This document shows positions 1 to 7,721 of a stretch of DNA of 64,000 bases, in pieces. Positions within the stretch are counted from its first letter, which is position 1; every line of letters begins with the position of its first letter. The stretch is from assembly GCF_017303315.1 (NCBI RefSeq), contig NZ_JAFKOI010000014.1, positions 38,085 to 102,084 on the forward strand, given 5' to 3'. The notes beneath the pieces were generated by a model. The model saw nothing but the letters and a program-made list of their open reading frames with translations. It was not told where the DNA came from and did no database searches. The stretch is from Bacillus sp. NTK071. Its GTDB lineage: Bacteria > Bacillota > Bacilli > Bacillales > Guptibacillaceae. A program made the position numbers and the translations under genes.

Positions 1-1
1 T

Positions 2-388
2 TTTAAAGCAGCTGTTACACAACGATCCATTTCAAACTGGCAAAGCTTTTACGGCGTTAGCGACATTGGCTACTTTTTCACAAAGTGGGAAGTAGGAAGT
101 GATTTGGATGAGAATCCTGAGAAATTATGGCATCATTCGCCTCTGAAGTACGTCGATCAGATTCAAACACCTCTTCTAATTCTGCATAGCGAAAATGATT
201 ACCGCTGCCCGATTGAACAAGGGGAGCAATTGTATGTGGCGTTAAAGCATCGTGGGAAGAAAACCAGATTCGTTCGGTTCCCAGATTCAGATCATAATTT
301 ATCACGAAGCGGTCATCCAGAGCTACGAGTTGAAAGGTTAAAACATCTAGCAGGTTGGTTTGATAATCATTTAGGTGAAAGAGAATAA
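2..388 (+). CDS. S9-family peptidase (acylaminoacyl-peptidase type), C-terminal part
   Basis: The reading frame is open from base 2, so the gene begins outside the window; only about 128 C-terminal residues are present. They show the end of an alpha/beta-hydrolase fold of prolyl-oligopeptidase family S9. The stretch TPLLILHSENDYRCPIEQ carries the catalytic Asp, and FPDSDHNLSRSGHP carries the catalytic His. The nucleophile Ser lies upstream of the window. Family members release acylated or unblocked residues from short peptides in the cytoplasm. A TTG at 104 is internal and is not the start. The assignment to S9 is firm; substrate preference cannot be read from this fragment. Confidence 0.9.
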   Translation, partial: FKAAVTQRSISNWQSFYGVSDIGYFFTKWEVGSDLDENPEKLWHHSPLKYVDQIQTPLLILHSENDYRCPIEQGEQLYVALKHRGKKTRFVRFPDSDHNLSRSGHPELRVERLKHLAGWFDNHLGERE

Positions 389-392
389 TACA

Positions 393-424
393 TTTTTCGA
401 CAAATAGCGGGTGGTGACAGGCAC
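393..424. repeat. Dispersed GGTGGTGACAGGCAC element, copy 1
   Basis: TTTTTCGACAAATAGCGGG is followed by TGGTGACAGGCAC. The same block recurs near 4465-4500, and its core recurs at 6385-6404. This copy lies directly upstream of the promoter of the S-box leader. Confidence 0.7.
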
Positions 425-435
425 TATTTCTCGGC

Positions 436-464
436 TTGACGCTTTTCGTGAAAGATACTATACT
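436..464 (+). promoter_or_regulatory. SigA-type promoter of the met transporter operon
   Basis: The -35 TTGACG (436-441) and -10 TATACT (459-464) are separated by exactly 17 bp, and the S-box aptamer begins about 30 bp downstream. This is the only near-consensus promoter before the riboswitch. Confidence 0.8.
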
Positions 465-492
465 ATTAAAAATAGTTAAATAATATTGAAAA

Positions 493-602
493 CTCTTATC
501 TAGAGTGGCAGAGGGACTGGCCCTATGACGCCCGGCAACCATCTCAGTTCGTGAGAAAGGTGCTAATTCCAGCAAACGAGCAATCGTTTGAAAGATGAGA
601 GG
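493..602 (+). promoter_or_regulatory. S-box (SAM-I) riboswitch aptamer
   Basis: The aptamer opens with CTCTTATC and closes with GATGAGAG (P1 pairing). It contains the conserved S-box blocks AGAGGGACTGGCCC, GACGCCCGGCAACC and AAGGTGCTAATTCC. S-box RNAs bind S-adenosylmethionine and terminate transcription when SAM is abundant. The downstream genes encode a methionine transporter, which fits this control. A terminator follows at 637-670. Confidence 0.96.
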
Positions 603-636
603 GAGTTCAGCGCTGCTGATTATGATGAAATCACAC

Positions 637-670
637 AACTCTCTCTGTACTTTACAGAGGGAGTTTTTTT
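637..670 (+). terminator. S-box expression-platform terminator
   Basis: AACTCTCTCTGTA and TACAGAGGGAGTT form a stem followed by a run of seven T. The base of the aptamer (GAGGGAGTT near 599) can compete for the 5' arm as antiterminator, which is the usual S-box arrangement. Confidence 0.92.
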
Positions 671-769
671 ATTGGGAGGGGATATTGGAGGCAAAAGGGA
701 TTGTTATGTTTTTATATTTTAGTGCTCAAACGCTTTACATTACTAGATGATTCGAGAGGAGATTGAGAG

Positions 770-1576
770 ATGAAGAAATCGTTATACTTATTGGGTGCAC
801 TTATTTTGGTTATTTTAGCAGGTTGCTCAGGAAATGAGGCTTCTGGGGATGCAGAAGATGGGCCACTTAAGGTCGGGGTAACAGCTGGTCCGCATGAAGA
901 TGTGATGAACAAAGTAAAGGAAGTGGCAGCTGAAGATGGGTTTGAAATAGAAGTCATTGCGTTCAATGACTATGTGATGCCGAACACTGCATTAGATGAA
1001 GGAGAACTCGATGCGAATGTTTTTCAACATGAGCCGTATTTAAATGACTTTGTAAAAGAGCGTGGATTAGAGCTTTCAAAAGTAGCAACGACAATTAATT
1101 TTCCAATGGGCATTTATTCCGATCAATATGAAAGTCTTGATGAATTGCAGGAAGGAGACAAAGTCGGGTTACCAAACCATTCAACCGGTGAACCGAGAGC
1201 GCTTATGCTGTTTGAGCAAGCTGGCATTATTGAGTTAAAAGAAGGCGTTGGAGTGAAAGCGACAATTAAAGATATTGAAAAAAATCCTTATCATCTCGAG
1301 TTTGTTCCATTAGAAGCTTCTCAGATTCCTAGACAGCTTGGCGAGCTTGCGATTGCGGCCATTAACACGAACTTTGCGATGGAAAGTGGTCGAGTACCAA
1401 AGGAAGATTCGCTAGAAATGGAGCCAGAGGATTCACCATGGGTGAACGTAATTGCGACACAAACGGAGAACAAAGATGATGAACGGATTCAGAAGCTAGT
1501 GGACTACTATCAATCAGATGAAGTGAAACAATTTATCCAGGACGAATTTAACGGCTCTGTTGTTGCATCTTGGTAA
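770..1576 (+). CDS. metQ: Methionine ABC transporter substrate-binding lipoprotein MetQ
   Basis: This 268-residue NlpA/MetQ lipoprotein binds methionine outside the membrane and delivers it to MetNI. The signal peptide ends in the lipobox LAGC, with Cys19 as the lipidated residue. The mature start LKVGVTAGPHEDVMNKVKE and the interior block NVFQHEPYLNDF are typical of the family, and the length is normal. GAGGAG at 756-761 sets the ATG at 770. It is the first gene behind the S-box riboswitch and is followed closely by metN and metI, so it should be induced when SAM and methionine are low. The call rests on family motifs plus the riboswitch. Confidence 0.95.
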   Translation: MKKSLYLLGALILVILAGCSGNEASGDAEDGPLKVGVTAGPHEDVMNKVKEVAAEDGFEIEVIAFNDYVMPNTALDEGELDANVFQHEPYLNDFVKERGLELSKVATTINFPMGIYSDQYESLDELQEGDKVGLPNHSTGEPRALMLFEQAGIIELKEGVGVKATIKDIEKNPYHLEFVPLEASQIPRQLGELAIAAINTNFAMESGRVPKEDSLEMEPEDSPWVNVIATQTENKDDERIQKLVDYYQSDEVKQFIQDEFNGSVVASW

Positions 1577-1597
1577 TTTGGAAGAGGAGTGGGTGAG

Positions 1598-2632
1598 ATG
1601 ATCCGGTTAGAAAACATAACGAAAACGTATAAAAGCGGTGAAACGATAACGAAGGCAGTTGATGATGTTTCCATTCAGGTTGAAAAAGGGAGTATCTATG
1701 GTGTCATCGGATATAGTGGTGCTGGTAAAAGCACGCTCGTCCGGATGGTAAATCTGCTGGAGCGACCGACGGATGGAAAAGTGTTTATTAATGACGTTGA
1801 TCTCACTTCTTTGTCTACTGGAAAGCTTCGAAAAACAAGACAGCGAATCGGGATGATTTTCCAATCCTTTAATCTATTGAAAACTGGTACCGTTTATCAA
1901 AATATCTCTGTTCCACTTAAGTTGACCGGAGTTCCGAAAAAAGAAATTGAAGCGCGAGTGGATAAATATTTAGAGATCGTCGGGTTATCTGATAAGCGTG
2001 AGGCCTATCCTTCAGAGCTTTCAGGAGGACAGAAGCAGCGCGTTGCCATTGCGCGCGCTCTTGCGCATGAGCCTGAAGTGCTTTTGTGCGATGAAGCAAC
2101 TAGTGCGCTCGACCCAGATACGACAGAATCCATTCTTGCGTTGTTAGAACAAATTAATCGAGATTTTGGAATCACAATTTTGCTCATTACTCATGAAATG
2201 CACGTTGTCCAAAAAATCTGTCATGAAGTGGCTGTGATGGAGAATGGGAAAGTCATTGAGCAAGGCAGGGTAGTAGATATTTTCAGTAAGCCTAGAACCA
2301 CGACAGCAAAACGATTCGTACAGTCGTTATTCCAGGATGAGCTACCAGAGTCACTTGTCTCACGTTTGAAAGAACGAGGTCAAATCGTAAATCTTTCGTT
2401 TATTGGGGAGAGCTCCGGCAGTCCTGCTCTTGCGCTTGTTAGCAAGAAATTCGACGTGTATCCGTCTATATTAGCCGGGAATATTACGCAGCTGAAAGAT
2501 CAGCCGTTTGGTAGGCTTGTTGTTCACTTGGATGGGGAAGCGGAAGAAACGGCTCGTGCTGTCGATTTTCTAGAAGAAAATGGTGTCGTTGTAGAAGGAT
2601 ATGTTCAGGAGGTGAAAGCACATGTCAGCTAA
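1598..2632 (+). CDS. metN: Methionine ABC transporter ATP-binding protein MetN
   Basis: This 344-residue ABC ATPase energises methionine import. Walker A (GYSGAGKST, residues 38-46), the signature LSGGQKQR near 140 and Walker B LLCDEATSALD near 163 are intact. The last 80 residues match the NIL domain, which in MetN proteins binds methionine and inhibits transport. The ATG at 1598 is preferred over a GTG at 1589 because GAGGAG (1584-1589) would overlap the latter. It starts 21 bp after metQ and overlaps metI by 11 bp, so the genes are probably translationally coupled. Confidence 0.95.
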   Translation: MIRLENITKTYKSGETITKAVDDVSIQVEKGSIYGVIGYSGAGKSTLVRMVNLLERPTDGKVFINDVDLTSLSTGKLRKTRQRIGMIFQSFNLLKTGTVYQNISVPLKLTGVPKKEIEARVDKYLEIVGLSDKREAYPSELSGGQKQRVAIARALAHEPEVLLCDEATSALDPDTTESILALLEQINRDFGITILLITHEMHVVQKICHEVAVMENGKVIEQGRVVDIFSKPRTTTAKRFVQSLFQDELPESLVSRLKERGQIVNLSFIGESSGSPALALVSKKFDVYPSILAGNITQLKDQPFGRLVVHLDGEAEETARAVDFLEENGVVVEGYVQEVKAHVS

Positions 2633-3296
2633 CGTTTCGGAGTTCATTGATCTCTGGGGTGCAGATATATGGGAAGCGATTATTGAAACTTTTCAAATGG
2701 TTGGGATCTCACTCTTAATCTCGGTATTAATTGGCCTTCCGCTAGGCGTATTGCTTGTTTTAACACGACCAGAAAAAGCACTCGAGAATAAATTTCTGTT
2801 TCGTTTATTGAATGCGGTCATTAACGTAATCAGGTCGATTCCATTTATTATTCTATTATTTTTCATCTTACCTTTTACGAAAATGATTGCTGGCACAACT
2901 ATTGGAGTTAAAGGTGTTATTGTGCCACTTGTTGTCTTTACGGCGCCTTATATTGCAAGGTTGATGGAGTCGGCGCTACTTGAAGTGGACCGAGGTGTCG
3001 TTGAAGCCTATGAAGCAATGGGTGTGAAAACCCGACATATCATCTGGCATGTTCTTGTAAGAGAATCTCGTTCATCGATTGTGCTTGGTTTAACGATTGC
3101 AACCATCGGATTGATTGGAGCAACGGCAATGGCTGGACTTGTCGGCGCTGGTGGTCTTGGGGACCTTGCTTATCGATATGGTCACTTGCGGTACGAAGTA
3201 GATGTGATGTACGTCACGGTATTTCTCTTAATTGTTCTCGTTCAAGGGCTCCAATCGTTTGGAAATGTTCTCTCAGCTCGGTTGAAAAAGGATTAA
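2622..3296 (+). CDS. metI: Methionine ABC transporter permease MetI (MetP in B. subtilis)
   Basis: This 224-residue integral membrane protein has about five hydrophobic segments. The EAA loop VEAYEAMGVKTRHIIWHVL, which contacts the ATPase, and the C-terminal GATAMAGLVGAGGLGDLAYRYG block are typical of MetI permeases. It forms the membrane channel of the MetQNI methionine importer. The start overlaps the end of metN by 11 bp, and AGGAGG lies just before it. Family length and gene order are standard. Confidence 0.95.
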   Translation: MSANVSEFIDLWGADIWEAIIETFQMVGISLLISVLIGLPLGVLLVLTRPEKALENKFLFRLLNAVINVIRSIPFIILLFFILPFTKMIAGTTIGVKGVIVPLVVFTAPYIARLMESALLEVDRGVVEAYEAMGVKTRHIIWHVLVRESRSSIVLGLTIATIGLIGATAMAGLVGAGGLGDLAYRYGHLRYEVDVMYVTVFLLIVLVQGLQSFGNVLSARLKKD

Positions 3297-3314
3297 AGAA
3301 AGGAGGAGTTAGCA

Positions 3315-4412
3315 ATGGAACCTATACAAGTAAGAGCAACGCCAGGTCTTTATGAGTGTCGTGCCGGTGTCCTTCAGAACTTACCCCGTCTTCTTCATGA
3401 AGGGGGATTTGCGAACGTATTTGTGATTTCAGGCAAACAATCCTGGGAGGCTGCTCGGGACTACTTCCCGGATCTGTCTGCCTATCAGGTAGCTTATTCA
3501 ACATATAGCGGGGAATGTTCGGAAACAGAAATTGCAAGGCAGGCTGAATTAGCGACCATTCACAGTGCAGATTTTATCTTAGGTGTGGGTGGCGGAAAAG
3601 TGCTAGATGTGGCAAAAGCAGTCGGTAACGAAATCAATAAGGATGTTGGTCTCGTTCCAACACTCGCCTCCACTTGTGCAGCTACGACGCCTCTTAGTGT
3701 GAAATATACAGATGAAGGTAAATTTGTTACATATACTATTTTTCCAAGAAGTACATATCTTGTTCTTGTAGAGCCTGAAATTCTTTTGCATTCACCAGTC
3801 GCATATTTGAGAGCTGGAATTGGTGATACGCTTGCCAAATGGTATGAAGCTAGAGCGCTAATTGAAGGGCTTCCGTCAACTCCTGTTCCTGTTCAGTTAG
3901 CGTATGAGGTGGCAAAAAGCTGTCGAGAAGTTCTTGTTAAGGATGGTGAAACGGCTGTTGAAGATCAACAGAATGGTCGATTGAGTGATGCGTTTATTCG
4001 TGTGATTGAAACAAATCTTTTATCCGGAGGAATGGTCGGTGGTCTCGGTGATCGATACGGTCGCATTGCTGGCGCGCACTCGATTCATAATGGGCTAACT
4101 TACGTTCAGGAAGCGCACACCTTCCTTCATGGTGAAAAAGTAGCATATGGCATTCTTGTGCAGCTTGTGCTTGAAGGAGAGTGGGAAGAGGTGAGAGGCT
4201 TATTAGATTTCTATAAAGAAATTGGTTTGCCGATTTCATTAGAATCGATTGGGGTTGAAGCAATAAATGTAGAGAGAGTAAGCCATGTGATCGCAGACTA
4301 CGCGACGAGAGAAGGAGAGTCGATTCACTTTCCTGCTTCTTCAGCTGTTAGGAAGAAGGATGTGATTGAAGCGATTGTTGCATTAGAAGCATTGAAAGTT
4401 ACGTTAAGCTGA
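3315..4412 (+). CDS. Iron-containing alcohol dehydrogenase family oxidoreductase (HcxA/YbdH-like)
   Basis: This 365-residue protein belongs to the metal-dependent group III alcohol/glycerol dehydrogenase fold. The nucleotide-binding block GVGGGKVLDVAKAVG is near residue 95. Metal ligands are plausibly Asp in GDTLAKW (about 171) and His in AGAHSIHNG and HGEKVAYG (about 255-272). Closest by eye is E. coli YbdH/HcxA, a 2-oxoacid (hydroxycarboxylate) reductase whose gene neighbours a methionine aminotransferase gene. Here it lies 18 bp after metI with its own AGGAGG site, so it shares the S-box operon. That suggests a role in methionine-derived 2-oxoacid metabolism, which is an inference. Glycerol dehydrogenase is the main alternative. 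Confidence 0.8.
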   Translation: MEPIQVRATPGLYECRAGVLQNLPRLLHEGGFANVFVISGKQSWEAARDYFPDLSAYQVAYSTYSGECSETEIARQAELATIHSADFILGVGGGKVLDVAKAVGNEINKDVGLVPTLASTCAATTPLSVKYTDEGKFVTYTIFPRSTYLVLVEPEILLHSPVAYLRAGIGDTLAKWYEARALIEGLPSTPVPVQLAYEVAKSCREVLVKDGETAVEDQQNGRLSDAFIRVIETNLLSGGMVGGLGDRYGRIAGAHSIHNGLTYVQEAHTFLHGEKVAYGILVQLVLEGEWEEVRGLLDFYKEIGLPISLESIGVEAINVERVSHVIADYATREGESIHFPASSAVRKKDVIEAIVALEALKVTLS

Positions 4413-4464
4413 TCAAAAAGGCGATTGTGATGCTGATCCAGATGCTATTCTTAGACTTCCCCTC

Positions 4465-4500
4465 TTTCGACAAAAAGCGGGTGGTGACAGGCACCACCGC
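4465..4500. repeat. Dispersed GGTGGTGACAGGCACC element, copy 2
   Basis: TTCGACAAAAAGCGG followed by GTGGTGACAGGCACCACC. The copy is palindromic (GGTGGTG / CACCACC) and shares its first 30 bases with copy 1. It again lies just upstream of a promoter, that of tcyP. Confidence 0.7.
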
Positions 4501-4512
4501 TCGCTTTCCCGC

Positions 4513-4541
4513 TTGACAGCACCACAATATGGTAGTATTTT
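4513..4541 (+). promoter_or_regulatory. SigA-type promoter of tcyP
   Basis: TTGACA (4513-4518) and TATTTT (4536-4541) with 17 bp spacing, about 75 bp before the start codon. Confidence 0.7.
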
Positions 4542-4615
4542 AGATTAATGCCGACTAAACTCATGTGAATTGTAATGTTTAGTTTTGACAGTGAATAAAC
4601 AAAGGGGGAAACAGC

Positions 4616-6010
4616 ATGAACACATTTTTAGTGATTGTGAATATTGCCATTTTACTTATTCTTATTGGTGTATTAATTAAGATGCAGAAAAAGCATGTAT
4701 CTTTTAGTAAGCGTGTTTTTGCCGGATTAGGGTTCGGTGTGGCGCTAGGTGTTTACTTGCAAGTCGTATTCGGAGCTAGTTCAGAGATTGTAAGCCAAAC
4801 ATCGGATTGGTATAGCATTGTTGGAAGCGGATATGTTCGTTTGCTCATGATGATTGTCATCCCACTTGTCATGGTTTCAATCATTCAATCCATTACGAAC
4901 CTTGAGAAGACATCAGAGCTTGGAAAGATGTCGGGTTGGATAATTGGAATTCTTGTTTCGACAGCGATGGTCGCAGCGATGGTTGGTGTTGGAAGCTCGC
5001 TCGTTTTCGATTTAAATGCTGAGCAAATTGAAGCAGGTCAGGCGGAGCAAGATCGCGGAAGTTATCTTGAAGAAACGCTTGGTAGTGTTCAGGATATGAG
5101 TACGCCTGATAAGATTCTAGCTTTTATCCCTGCTAATCCATTCGAAGATATGACGGGTGCTCGTCCAACTTCAACGATCGCGGTTGTGATTTTCTCAGCA
5201 ATTGTGGGAATTGCTGCGCTTGGTGTGCGAAGAAAGAATCCTGAGCAAGCTGCTGTTTTCACAAAAGGTGTGAATGCTGTCTATGCGATCGTGATGCGTA
5301 TTGTCACGCTTGTGCTTCGTCTCACTCCGTTTGGCATCATGGGCTTGATGGCAACGACTGTCGCTCAGACCAATGTTGGCGGTATTCTTGAGTTAGGGAA
5401 GTTTGTTCTAGCTTCTTATTTAGCGTTACTTGTTATGTTTATTATTCATTTGATCTTGATTGCAACAGGTGGTTTAAATCCCTTAACTTATTTGAAAAAA
5501 GTTCTGCCTGTTCTTACATTTGCCTTCACGTCGCGATCTAGTGCAGGTACAATTCCGTTAAACATTTCTGCCCAGAAAAATAGTCTTGGCGTTGACGAAG
5601 GGACAGCGAACATGTCTGCTTCCTTTGGAGCCACCATTGGTCAAAATGGGTGTGCGGGAATCTATCCTGCAATGCTTGCTGTCATGATTGCCCCAACAGT
5701 AGGCATTGATCCGCTTAGTCCTGGATTCTTAATTCAGCTTGTTCTTATTGTTGGTATTAGTTCATTCGGTGTGGCAGGAGTTGGCGGGGGTGCAACATTC
5801 GCAGCACTTATCGTTCTCTCGTCTATGAACTTACCGGTCTACTTAGCAGGACTTCTCATTTCAGTTGAGCCACTTATCGATATGGGACGTACGGCGCTCA
5901 ATGTGAACGGTGCGATGACATCAGGTACACTTACCTCGCGGATTCTTGGGAAGTTGAATCATGATAAATTTAACGATTCACATGCTGTTGAAAAAGATAT
6001 AGCTGTTTAA
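4616..6010 (+). CDS. tcyP: L-cystine:cation symporter TcyP
   Basis: This 464-residue dicarboxylate/amino-acid:cation symporter (DAACS fold) has a start, MNTFLVIVNIAILLILIGVL, and a KHVSFSKRVFAGLG block that closely follow B. subtilis TcyP, and the same length. Conserved transport-core motifs include the RSSAGTIPLNI serine-rich loop and INGAMTSGTL-like C-terminal region (NVNGAMTSGTLTSRIL). TcyP imports L-cystine as a sulfur source. The gene is monocistronic: it has its own TTGACA promoter, an AAGGGGG ribosome site and a terminator at 6021-6053. It extends the sulfur amino-acid uptake theme of the preceding S-box operon, although no riboswitch precedes tcyP itself. Confidence 0.92.
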   Translation: MNTFLVIVNIAILLILIGVLIKMQKKHVSFSKRVFAGLGFGVALGVYLQVVFGASSEIVSQTSDWYSIVGSGYVRLLMMIVIPLVMVSIIQSITNLEKTSELGKMSGWIIGILVSTAMVAAMVGVGSSLVFDLNAEQIEAGQAEQDRGSYLEETLGSVQDMSTPDKILAFIPANPFEDMTGARPTSTIAVVIFSAIVGIAALGVRRKNPEQAAVFTKGVNAVYAIVMRIVTLVLRLTPFGIMGLMATTVAQTNVGGILELGKFVLASYLALLVMFIIHLILIATGGLNPLTYLKKVLPVLTFAFTSRSSAGTIPLNISAQKNSLGVDEGTANMSASFGATIGQNGCAGIYPAMLAVMIAPTVGIDPLSPGFLIQLVLIVGISSFGVAGVGGGATFAALIVLSSMNLPVYLAGLLISVEPLIDMGRTALNVNGAMTSGTLTSRILGKLNHDKFNDSHAVEKDIAV

Positions 6011-6020
6011 GTAATTGACT

Positions 6021-6053
6021 GAGCCTGTTTCGCTAAAGAAGCAGGCTTTTTTT
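6021..6053 (+). terminator. Terminator of tcyP
   Basis: AGCCTG ... CAGGCT stem followed by seven T. Confidence 0.85.
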
Positions 6054-6082
6054 GGTTCGCTTTCTATTTCTGATGTAGTAAA

Positions 6083-6120
6083 GAAAACCCCTGATTATCG
6101 TAATCGATATCCAGGGGTTT
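6083..6120 (-). terminator. Terminator of the minus-strand micro-ORF transcript
   Basis: AAACCCCTG and CAGGGGTTT form a long inverted repeat with T-rich flanks on both sides. On the minus strand it comes directly after the stop codon of the 12-codon ORF; the hairpin could work in both directions. Confidence 0.7.
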
Positions 6121-6157
6121 AGTCGTGATAGTATTGTTTGGGTTTGGCTAGAGTCAT
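6119..6157 (-). CDS. Micro-ORF, 12-residue peptide MTLAKPKQYYHD
   Basis: On the minus strand AGAAGGAGA is followed, 7 nt later, by an ATG and 12 codons, and the stop runs directly into a rho-independent hairpin. It lies 32 bp downstream of another micro-ORF (6190-6237) on the same strand. A good ribosome site for each ORF, tandem layout and a shared terminator suggest a real bicistronic transcript. The peptide has no family I recognise. It could be a small membrane-independent peptide, a leader, or a chance ORF. Confidence 0.4.
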   Translation of the reverse strand: MTLAKPKQYYHD

Positions 6158-6189
6158 TGCGTAATCTCCTTCTATTCATGGTGATTTGA

Positions 6190-6237
6190 TTAGCGGCGGT
6201 TGATAATTTCTTGTTCTAACACATAAAGATTCTCCAT
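6190..6237 (-). CDS. Micro-ORF, 15-residue peptide MENLYVLEQEIINRR
   Basis: The minus strand has an excellent ribosome site (AAAGGAGGT, 7 nt before ATG), then 15 codons and TAA. The product is amphipathic and charged, with an acidic middle and Arg-Arg end. It is followed by a second micro-ORF and a terminator. A possible promoter lies 60-85 bp upstream. It is too short for conventional gene calling. I know no family for it; the near-perfect ribosome site is the main evidence of translation. Confidence 0.5.
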   Translation of the reverse strand: MENLYVLEQEIINRR

Positions 6238-6294
6238 GGTTGTGACCTCCTTTCCTTTCTGTTGTTACTTTCAGTGTACGCGGAACTTAACCAA

Positions 6295-6323
6295 AATAAA
6301 CCAGCCACAGGATTGGTTTTCAA
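6295..6323 (-). promoter_or_regulatory. Possible promoter of the micro-ORF transcript
   Basis: On the minus strand TTGAAA (6323-6318) and TTTATT (6300-6295) are 17 bp apart. The -10 matches consensus at only four of six positions, so the call is tentative. Confidence 0.3.
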
Positions 6324-6384
6324 CTCAGTCCTAAGATGGAGCTTACATAAGACTATTTACACTTCGACAGCATTCTCCAAAAAA

Positions 6385-6404
6385 CGGGCGGTGACAGGCA
6401 CCCG
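6385..6404. repeat. Dispersed GGTGACAGGCACC element, copy 3
   Basis: CGGGCGGTGACAGGCACCCG, the palindromic core shared with copies at 393-424 and 4465-4500. It is followed by a GC-rich stretch with a CGCGAC/GTCGCG hairpin (about 6418-6439). The 201-bp plus-strand ORF through it has no ribosome site and no family features, so no gene is called there. Confidence 0.6.
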
Positions 6405-6507
6405 CGAATCCCGCGAACACGCGACCCACGTAAGTCGCGCAAAGAAGGAAGAGGGGATATGACCGTCGAAAAGGAAAGGGACATCGACAATACTGGGGGA
6501 GAAGTAT

Positions 6508-7008
6508 ATGAAATGGGTGAGGCTGCTGCTTGTGTGGATTCTAGTAGTTGTTGGTACTGCTTCGTGTGCGTCAGAGCCTACTGTTCAACATGAAAAGACG
6601 GATACGATTCATCTCGTCCCTGAGGGATATGAAGGTCAGTTAATTGTCATTTATAACGTTGATGGAGCTCCTAAATTAAAAAAGGAGAAGGGGTATACTG
6701 TCATCCCCTATCATGAGGATGGTATGTATTTAACTTCTACGGAAGACATGGAATATGGGGCAGTGACAGATGAGTTTTATTACGTGGATCAAAAAGATAA
6801 GCGAACCCAAATTGAACAAAACTGTACGTATCTATTTCCTAACAGCGGTATTACCGTTAAGGAACAGCGTCTCTTATATAGTGCTTACTATTTAACTCAG
6901 TCGCATTGTAGTGAACAGTTCTATGGAAGAGGGCCTGAGAATGCAGGCAATCGAAATGTTTCTGCAAACGTAGAAGAGAAGTTGAGAGAAGAAGGACTGT
7001 TTGAATGA
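6508..7008 (+). CDS. DUF6843-type lipoprotein
   Basis: This 166-residue protein has a signal peptide ending in the lipobox TASC, with Cys20 as the predicted lipidation site, so it is anchored on the outer face of the membrane. The mature part contains LVPEGYEGQLIVIYN, GYTVIPYHEDGMYLTS and TDEFYYVDQKDKRT, the pattern of the DUF6843 domain of Bacillaceae lipoproteins as I recall it. Function is unknown. Two further Cys (in QNCTYLF and QSHCSEQF) could form a disulfide outside the cell. GGGGGAGAAG precedes the ATG. It stands alone between tcyP and a convergent phosphatase, with a shared terminator downstream. Confidence 0.8.
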   Translation: MKWVRLLLVWILVVVGTASCASEPTVQHEKTDTIHLVPEGYEGQLIVIYNVDGAPKLKKEKGYTVIPYHEDGMYLTSTEDMEYGAVTDEFYYVDQKDKRTQIEQNCTYLFPNSGITVKEQRLLYSAYYLTQSHCSEQFYGRGPENAGNRNVSANVEEKLREEGLFE

Positions 7009-7059
7009 TAGAGTCTTTTCATACTCATCAATCGTTAATCAAACGTTTGTTTAACATAG

Positions 7060-7104
7060 AAAAAGGAAGGCGATGAGCTAAGATGCTCAGTCGCCTTCCT
7101 TTTG
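7060..7104. terminator. Bidirectional terminator between convergent genes
   Basis: AAAAGGAAGGCGA and TCGCCTTCCTTTT form a 13-bp stem flanked by A and T runs. It serves the lipoprotein gene and the convergent phosphatase, whose last codons lie in the stem. Confidence 0.9.
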
Positions 7105-7668
7105 GTTCGTTCGTCTCCAAACACGATTAACCTCCAGTAATTCCTCGCCCTCAAACGTTAACCGGTAAACGTCAGGCATATCAAGCTCTCTCCAGAAAGT
7201 AACATCATACTGATTGTTAAAATAGCTCATAATCAATACCATAAGGTTACCATGAGTGCCGATTGCAACGCTTTTTCCTCTATGCGTATGTAACACTTCT
7301 TTACAAGCCTGAACGCCTCTTAGACGAGCTCTTTCATTCGATTCGCCACCAGGTAAATGAAATGCTTCATCACGCCAAACAGCTTCAATTGCATTATCAA
7401 AATTGTCCACTGGCTCTTGTGATAGGACTCTCTCTTTAAATTCTTCAATGAGCTGTATTTCTAGCCCATTGTTCTCGGCAAGACCCTCCACAGTTTGGAT
7501 AGCTCGCATATACGGACTTGAGAGCACGGCGTCTATTTTTACGTTTTTCATTACGTTTGTCAGTCGCTTTTGGTCTTCACGCCCTTTCTGTGAAAGTTCT
7601 CTTCCATATTCATCCGGTGTATACGTCGAATGAGCATGGCGAACTAAATAAATAACGGTTTCCTTCAT
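7087..7668 (-). CDS. Histidine phosphatase family protein
   Basis: This 193-residue cytoplasmic enzyme belongs to the phosphoglycerate-mutase-like superfamily. The phospho-accepting His is in LVRHAHS (residues 8-14), the conserved Arg in SSPYMRAIQT, and the second catalytic His in AIGTHGN near residue 137. Members hydrolyse phosphate monoesters, and the size suits a small broad-specificity phosphatase. Substrate cannot be read from sequence. GAGGTG precedes the ATG. It is the second gene of a minus-strand pair, 32 bp after the LuxR-type regulator, with a CTGACCCC palindrome between them. Confidence 0.9.
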   Translation of the reverse strand: MKETVIYLVRHAHSTYTPDEYGRELSQKGREDQKRLTNVMKNVKIDAVLSSPYMRAIQTVEGLAENNGLEIQLIEEFKERVLSQEPVDNFDNAIEAVWRDEAFHLPGGESNERARLRGVQACKEVLHTHRGKSVAIGTHGNLMVLIMSYFNNQYDVTFWRELDMPDVYRLTFEGEELLEVNRVWRRTNQKEGD

Positions 7669-7695
7669 TAAAATGCTTCACCTCATTAATGTAGT

Positions 7696-7721
7696 GGGGG
7701 TCAGGTACGCACCTGACCCCC
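7696..7721. repeat. GGGGGTCAGG palindromic repeat (codes the LuxR C-terminus)
   Basis: GGGGGTCAGGT-ACGC-ACCTGACCCCC is a perfect 11-bp inverted repeat. Read on the minus strand it supplies the last residues GGQVRT and the stop of the regulator gene. Further copies lie at 20456, 22011, 37584, 37634, 41279 and 52698. Confidence 0.9.

Noticed and set aside
78..638. 186-codon minus-strand ORF over the peptidase end and S-box
   Set aside because: It is antisense to a clear coding region and runs through the riboswitch; no ribosome site or family features.
6262..6462. 66-codon plus-strand ORF
   Set aside because: It reads through the GGTGACAGGCACC repeat, has no ribosome site and shows no protein-like composition.
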